From positions 2,914,001 to 2,978,000 of the forward strand of contig BCHX01000008.1 in the NCBI GenBank assembly GCA_001599755.1: a stretch of DNA of 64,000 bases, in the 5' to 3' direction. Of the stretch, positions 58,898 through 64,000 are shown piece after piece. The stretch's first letter is position 1, and the number at the start of each line of letters is the position of its first letter. Made by a program: the position numbers and the translations under genes. This DNA is from Gliomastix tumulicola (Eukaryota > Ascomycota > Sordariomycetes > Hypocreales > Bionectriaceae). The notes below the pieces were generated by a model. The model made no database searches, had not been told where the DNA came from, and saw only the letters and a list, made by a program, of their open reading frames with translations.

Positions 58898-59797
58898 TTA
58901 TAACTTCGGCCTTCCTAGCGAAAAGTTGGCACCTCCCAACGCCTCGGTGATTCTATCGACGGACCGCAGAATCCACTCGCTCCCCTCGTCGCTCGCCAAC
59001 CATTGAATCCCCTCACTGCTCACAACGCGTCTGTCGTCCTCCCAGGTGCCGTCCTGCAGGCTCTTCCGCAGCCCGAGGACGTGCGATACGACCTGCGGTG
59101 CCACGCCAGTCTGCGCACGAAGACACGCAATGGCCACGATGGACGTGAGAACCCTGCCCACCTTCCCTCCACCAGGAACGCTTTTCTCATCAGGGAGAGG
59201 TTCGCCCTCTCCAGATGGAGGGTCAGCGAGCAGCGGGCCGTAGTGACTGCCGAGGATATGCACCGGCAGATCGGGATGCGCCCGGGCAAGCTTGTCCAGC
59301 AGCCGCCTGTCCAGGGGCGCATACACCGAGTCCCACAGCTGCCGTCCGCGCCGCTGCACAGACGGCAGGTTCTCCGGCGTGACGGTCCGGCACGGCGCCG
59401 TGCGGAGGCCGTCTCGGACCTGCGGCGGGAGGGACCCGTGGAAGGCTGTGAGGCAGTTGATGGTGCGTGGGATGCCGTTGAAGGCGATGCACTTGAGTCC
59501 GACTTCGCGGATCAGCTCCGCCGCTGAGACGGGAGTCGACGACGTGCCATGATCTCCGTCGGCCGAGGAAGCGAGATCATAGAGGATGCTCAAAGAGTCG
59601 GGCGAGTTGAGAGTGAAGGTCGCGGCGGCAGAGAGCGCGATCCATGGCTGAGGGCCGACGTGACGCAGTGCTGCCTCGCTGGCGATGGAGGCGTAGATCT
59701 CGCGGAGCTTGGATGCAGGATTGGGAGCCGGACAGAGGCCTGGACGGGCGAAGGGTGCGTTTATAAGGGCTTTGAGGGAGGGGGAGAGTTTGGACAT
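58898..59797 (-). CDS. AhpD-like / carboxymuconolactone-decarboxylase-like protein
   Basis: An intronless 299-residue gene. The start ATG is the first of the frame. The sequence suggests an all-helical protein: SKLREIYASIASEAALRHVG, then AELIREVGLKCIAFNGIPRT with INCLTAFHG. That last stretch resembles the helical core of fungal AhpD-like proteins, some linked to mitochondria. The canonical AhpD Cys-x-x-Cys peroxidase pair is absent; single cysteines lie in LKCIAF and INCLTAF 12 residues apart. The C-terminal part contains GLRKSLQDGTWEDDRRV. A peroxidase function is therefore doubtful and the real role unknown. It ends 214 bp from the convergent tRNA methyltransferase gene and is divergent from PRI2, sharing its promoter. 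Confidence 0.7.
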   Translation of the reverse strand: MSKLSPSLKALINAPFARPGLCPAPNPASKLREIYASIASEAALRHVGPQPWIALSAAATFTLNSPDSLSILYDLASSADGDHGTSSTPVSAAELIREVGLKCIAFNGIPRTINCLTAFHGSLPPQVRDGLRTAPCRTVTPENLPSVQRRGRQLWDSVYAPLDRRLLDKLARAHPDLPVHILGSHYGPLLADPPSGEGEPLPDEKSVPGGGKVGRVLTSIVAIACLRAQTGVAPQVVSHVLGLRKSLQDGTWEDDRRVVSSEGIQWLASDEGSEWILRSVDRITEALGGANFSLGRPKL

Positions 59798-60039
59798 TTC
59801 GACAGGAACATCATGATGGATGAGTTGACGACGGAGGTCGAAAATGGTAATAAGGTCTAGGGTATCTTGAGCCGAGGTTGATGATGTGGAGGAACAAATT
59901 ATGGGGCCATCATTAATTGGCTTTTCCCCCCGCGACGCGTCGGACGCGTCTTCCTTGCTTCATCCACGAAGTTGTGTAGACAATCTCGACAATACCAACA
60001 AACCGTCAATCACAGCCAGAACCGCACCAAGACGCCACG
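59798..60039. promoter_or_regulatory. Bidirectional promoter of PRI2 and the AhpD-like gene, with two MCB boxes
   Basis: A 242-bp divergent intergenic region. ACGCGT occurs at 59935-59940 and again at 59944-59949, inside a repeated GACGCGTC, 91 bases upstream of the PRI2 ATG. ACGCGT is the MluI cell-cycle box bound by MBF (Mbp1/Swi6) in yeasts, which drives G1/S transcription of replication genes, including primase subunits. Single ACGCGT words occur elsewhere in the window by chance, but the close pair next to a replication gene is striking. Activity is inferred. Confidence 0.65.
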
Positions 60040-61761
60040 ATGTTGCGACAGAATCAGGAGCGCATCGACCCCAAGCGGCGCAATGTCGTCGACTACAGGA
60101 AGATGCAGTTCGCCGTCCCCCAGTACAAGGACGCCCAGTACCCCCATCGCCTCAACTTCTACTCGGAGCCGCCGACAGCAGACATCACGCTCGAGCAGTT
60201 TGAGCAATGGGCCATCGACAGGCTGAGAGGTACGTGAAGAAGATCTTCTTCTTCTTCATGCGCGAAAAAAAAAACAAAAAAATCACAACTGACCGTTGTC
60301 CAGTCCTCGGAGAACTCGAGGCTTGCTCCTTCAGAAACCGCACCCCCGCCGAGACGGCCACGCACATGAAGCCCGTCCTCGAAAAGTACCTCCCCCTCGA
60401 CGCCAACAGCTCCGGCTCACGGAACCTCGCGGCCCAGCGCCAGAAAGACCACTACTCGCACTTCATCCTGCGGCTGGCGTTCTCGTCGACTGAGGACCTG
60501 CGTCGCCGGTTTACGCGTGTCGAGACGATGCTCTTCCGTCTGCGCTTCGGGCAGGACGACGCGAGGGAGCGTGCGGCGTTCGTCGCGGGCTTGAACCTGG
60601 ACTGGTGGGAGGCGGTGACGGACGAGGAGAGGGCGGAGTATGCGGCTGACTTCGAGGCCATGGTGCCGCCGCGGAAGGCGGGCGCGTCGGAGGACGATGC
60701 GTGGTTCAAGGTGGACTGGCTGAGGGTGCCGGACCTGGTGGAAGGGCGGAGGGTGTTCCTGAAGAAGGGAAAGGCGTTTGTGCCTGGGCGGGAGCAGGCC
60801 AGCATGGTCGTGGCAGAGTTCTCCTCGCGGCTGGACCGACAGCTAGAAGTAAGTGCACATAAATAACCCCGTACACTCGTCTACGATATACTGACATCTT
60901 CCATCTACAGCTGACTGCCCGCGCGCTCCCCCGACTCGACGAGGACGACAGACTCACGCCCATCCTCAACCACCTCTCCAAGAACTTCATCACCCCCGAC
61001 TCCTCCTACATGTCCGGCACCGCGGCCCCGGCCGGCGCGCAGATGACGGCGGCCAACGTCGACAACCTCTCGCAGCACTTCCCGGCCTGCATGTCGCACC
61101 TGCACCGGTCGCTCCGGCGCGACGCGCACCTCAAGCACTTCGGCCGCCTGCAGTACACGCTCTTCCTCAAGGGCATGGGCCTCAACCTCGAGGAGGCGCT
61201 GGCCTTCTGGCGGGGCGCCTTCCACAAGGTGACGGACGACACGTTCAACAAGGAGTACCGGTACAACGTGCGGCACTCGTACGGCGACGTGGGCGGCGAC
61301 GCGAACCGCCGCGGCGGCGGGTACAGCCCCTTCAGCTGCCAGAAGATCCTCACGGAGCACCCACCGGGGCCGGGCGAGGCGCACGGGTGCCCGTACCGGC
61401 ACTTTAACCTGGAGAACCTGACCGCGCTGGTGCAGACCATGGGCGTGACGGACAGGGCGGTGCTGCAGGGCGTCAAGGAGGACAAGGACGGGCAGAAGTT
61501 CCACATGGCTTGCAACCGGTATGTCTATGGTGGTGAATGAACCGCCGACTGAAAAGCTTTTCCTTTGATACTAACGAATGTTTTCTACAATTTAGAGTGT
61601 TTGAGCACCTCCACAAGGCCGAGATCAAAAAGGCCAAGGACGAGGGCGTCATGACGGCCAACCAGCTCGAGACGATTGTGCACCCCAACGAGTACTTCAA
61701 GCGCAGCTACTTGCTGAAGAATCTGGGCAAGGAGCTGGACGTCAAGATGGAGGATTCATGA
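60040..61761 (+). CDS. pri2: DNA primase large subunit
   Basis: Four exons, 60040-60229, 60304-60848, 60911-61518 and 61596-61761, give 502 residues, close to yeast Pri2 (528). All introns are GT-AG and 62-77 nt. It is the regulatory subunit of the polymerase alpha-primase complex, which makes RNA-DNA primers in the nucleus. N-terminal helical domain: MQFAVPQYKDAQYPHRLNFY, EQFEQWAIDRLR, DHYSHFILRLAFSSTEDLRR. The C-terminal domain holds the four conserved 4Fe-4S cysteines: C305 (FPACMSHLHRSL), C388 (FSCQKIL), C405 (HGCPYRHF) and C446 (HMACNRVF). The spacing of 83, 17 and 41 residues nearly equals that of yeast Pri2. GRLQYTLFLKGMGLNLEEAL and FWRGAF are family hallmarks. Two MluI boxes upstream suggest G1/S control. 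Confidence 0.97.
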
Positions 61762-61835
61762 CGCGACGGCGTCCGGGGCCCGCGGAGCTCAACAGTCACC
61801 ACATAGACGTACATTAATGACGGGGAATGCAATGC

Positions 61836-61880
61836 AAAGCAAAGCAAAGCAAAGCAAAGCAAAGCAAAGCAAAGCAAAGC
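61836..61880. repeat. (AAAGC)9 pentanucleotide array
   Basis: Nine perfect AAAGC units, flanked by variants (AATGC before, AAGGC after), 75 bases after the PRI2 stop codon and so probably inside its 3' UTR. Confidence 0.92.
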
Positions 61881-62734
61881 AAGGCACAAGGACGACGCTC
61901 GCTCCTTTGGGATCTGAGGCGCCCGTCTGGGCAGGGTATATTTTTATCTGAGATTAGGCCGCGAATCTGGCGTTACAGGCGCCCAGGGTAGATGATATCT
62001 GGTATATATGCATAAGTTCGAATCCCTCCCTCTCTTTTTCCGACTGAGGCTATTCACGTCACTACATATGTCTGTATCTCTTTCACACGCACACCCCCCC
62101 TTCCCCTCTCTCCCTCCCTGGCATCTCTGTTCCTTGCTTGGGATGCGTTCATTCATCTTGGAAGCGGGGGCCAAGCCCACACCTTTTTGATCCTTCTGAT
62201 GCTATTGCCCGCCTTATCAAGGGGGCCTTTTTTTAGAGTGGTCACTATTTTTTCCCTTTCTCCTCCTTCTGAGGTGCCTCTTTTTTTGGTGACGCTCCGC
62301 GGCTATCTTGGTTTGCGGTGAAATTTAGGTGAACGGCGGGCCGGGTACGTCATATCACACATTAGATCGAGGTCTGACGTCCTGGCTGCATGTGCATTCT
62401 CGTATTTGGACGAGGGCGACGTCAATTTTTAGAGAGAAAAAAAACAGAACATAGTATTTCCCAACAGGGGGACACATTCCATGAAGCAGCAGGAGATGTA
62501 TGTATCTGAATATATACATATGTGGAGGATGGATGCAAATACCTACTCCAGCTAAGGAAACTAACTAGCGAGGCAAGGAGAGGAGAGGAGAGATCTCGCC
62601 CGCTGAATCTTTCTCAGATCTACAGAACTAGGCACAAGGCACCGCTGGCTGATCTCCGGATCGTCAGTCGTTTTAAGTTTTGCATTTTATCCGTACCGAA
62701 AACCAGTTACAGCGAGACGCAACGATCTCCCGCG

Positions 62735-62764
62735 GTGTGTGTGTGTGTGTTTGTGTGTGTGTTA
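62735..62764. repeat. (GT)n microsatellite, one interruption
   Basis: GT repeats broken once by an extra T at 62751. Non-coding. Confidence 0.8.
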
Positions 62765-63240
62765 AAGTAGCCATCTGTTCTTCTGATGGGGAGCGGGTGA
62801 AATGGGCGTTATTACTTATGCAGTATGAGGTCAGCGCCCGCGCGCGGCAGGGCCGGGTAAAATGAGTGAGTTCTGCGTTCTATATTTACCAATCGCTGTT
62901 CAACATTACGCCGAAGAACGAGCTGTAGATAACCTCTCTCTCGCAAAAAAAAAAAAAAAAAAAAGTCTCCCAGATAGAGAGTACACGCGCGGAACCTAAT
63001 CCCTGGGAAGGAGGGGGAGGCTTTTCGAGATGTAGGTGACAGAGAGAGAGACACGGCTGAGGACTGAGGGCTCGCTCGTTGGCGGCTGGTGGCCTTGCCG
63101 AAAGCGTGCATCTCCGCGGTGTTTTATCCCAGAAGGATAATAATGAAGATGGGAGTCCCACTGACCCAGTCCAGTGGTCAGCACATCATAACACGTCGTT
63201 CTGTTGGTTGGCCTTTTTTTGTTATTTATCAAATGGTAGA

Positions 63241-63258
63241 GGGGGGGGGGGGGGGGGG
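63241..63258. repeat. 18-base poly-G tract
   Basis: Eighteen consecutive G bases in non-coding DNA, followed by further G-rich sequence. Confidence 0.85.
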
Positions 63259-63648
63259 AGGGTCATTCCGCAGGCAGGGGGGGCAGGGGGATGAATGAGG
63301 TGGGTGGGTGAAAGCACGCCCTCCCAGCTGCAGGTCAATGTATGTATGTATGCAAGTATGTCAGTCGGTGCAGGTCGGCTGCATGTCGGTGTCGTAGTAT
63401 TCCGTCTTTTCGTCCGACTCTCCGTGGTTGCCGCTTCCTGGTAAAGTCCGGAGGGGTGAGAAACGGGCGTATACCGGGAGTTAAGTCGGCGAAAGGCGTC
63501 ACGGTCCGAGGCGAGAGGGGGTGAGCAGTAGAGAAATTCCAGACTGGTCCTTTTTCCTTGCATCAGTGTCATCTGTTCTATAGAAGTTTCGATGCTATTC
63601 GACTGCTGCCTATCTTACATACCCTGGAGTTCTGGACTGTGAAAATTA

Positions 63649-63670
63649 GTGTGTGTGTGTGTGTGTGTGT
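63649..63670. repeat. (GT)11 microsatellite
   Basis: Eleven perfect GT units in non-coding DNA. Confidence 0.85.
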
Positions 63671-64000
63671 GGCTTGCTTTGATGCCGTGGGTGCTGGCCG
63701 GCTGCTACGTAACATGCATATTGATTTGAAACACAGTAGTAGCCTCTCTCTCTCTCCCGCTTTCTCTCTCGTATATCGTTGCTCCGCTGACCTGCTATTC
63801 CCATATTGGCCCGGCTGCATGCACTTGCTACGCCATGCATGCCACACATGCAGTTGAAGCACCTCCCATACCCAAGGCAGCAGGTCCCCCAGAGCCACCC
63901 CCAGCTCCAGAGGGCGATTACGTAGACGCACTAGCCGCAATCCTTTTCGCTGTCGCATTCGCTGTCGCATGCTCGAGTGTCCTGGATTCTAAAAAAATTA

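Larger units (their letters stand above)
61762..64000. other. Right-end intergenic, repeat-rich
   Basis: PRI2 3' region followed by AT/T-rich and microsatellite DNA, including AAAGC, GT and poly-G tracts. No frame exceeds 130 codons and none has a motif. The frame at 63578-63970 (minus) near the window end is motif-free but could touch a gene beyond the edge. Confidence 0.5.

Noticed and set aside
61990..62010. tRNA B-box-like word AGTTCGAATCC
   Set aside because: No A box, acceptor stem or anticodon arm could be folded around it.

Overview
The window looks like nuclear DNA of a filamentous ascomycete, most likely a Sordariomycete. Genes are split by short introns (about 50-95 nt) with GT-AG ends and CTRAC-type branch points. 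The protein families are typically fungal: a Zn2Cys6 regulator, Clr5-domain proteins, a Dal5-type MFS permease and an NPR/HAL5-type kinase. Coding DNA is GC-rich, intergenic DNA is full of homopolymer and microsatellite tracts, and there is no bacterial-style operon structure. Eleven protein genes can be modelled with splice sites, plus two low-confidence eroded coding remnants. No rRNA, convincing tRNA, CRISPR array or intact transposon was seen.

Layout. 1.7-2.6 kb: a SAP-domain mRNP protein (THO1/SARNP type, +). 2.6-12.3 kb: gene-poor, with two coding-like remnants. 12.3-16.8 kb: a 1490-residue disordered protein ending in a methyltransferase-type-11-like domain (+). 17.8-19.5 kb: an MFS anion:cation symporter (-). 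21.4-23.6 kb: a PRR1/HAL5-type Ser/Thr kinase (-). 26.7-28.8 kb: Clr5-domain protein 1 (-). 28.8-40.0 kb: an 11-kb gene desert. 40.0-40.5 kb: a 129-residue Ser-rich protein (+) whose last intron appears to interrupt the stop region. 43.3-46.0 kb: a Zn2Cys6 transcription factor (+, seven exons, probable GC-AG first intron). 46.3-48.4 kb: mitochondrial succinyl-CoA:3-ketoacid CoA transferase (+, eight exons). 48.4-53.5 kb: gene-poor. 53.5-56.6 kb: Clr5-domain protein 2 (+). 57.1-58.7 kb: a mitochondrial-type tRNA m1A58 methyltransferase (+). 58.9-59.8 kb: an AhpD-like protein (-). 60.0-61.8 kb: DNA primase large subunit PRI2 (+). 61.8-64.0 kb: repeats, no gene seen.

The genes are mostly housekeeping or regulatory and form no obvious pathway cluster. 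Four arrangements deserve attention. The regulator and the CoA transferase lie in tandem. Two Clr5 paralogues share a phase-2 intron at almost the same place in the Clr5 domain. PRI2 and the AhpD-like gene are divergent and share a 242-bp promoter with two MluI cell-cycle boxes. The small 129-residue protein stands alone after a very large non-coding interval. No clear new multi-gene system was found.

All gene models are conceptual, made by reading splice signals and frames by eye. Family names rest on recognised motifs, not on database searches.
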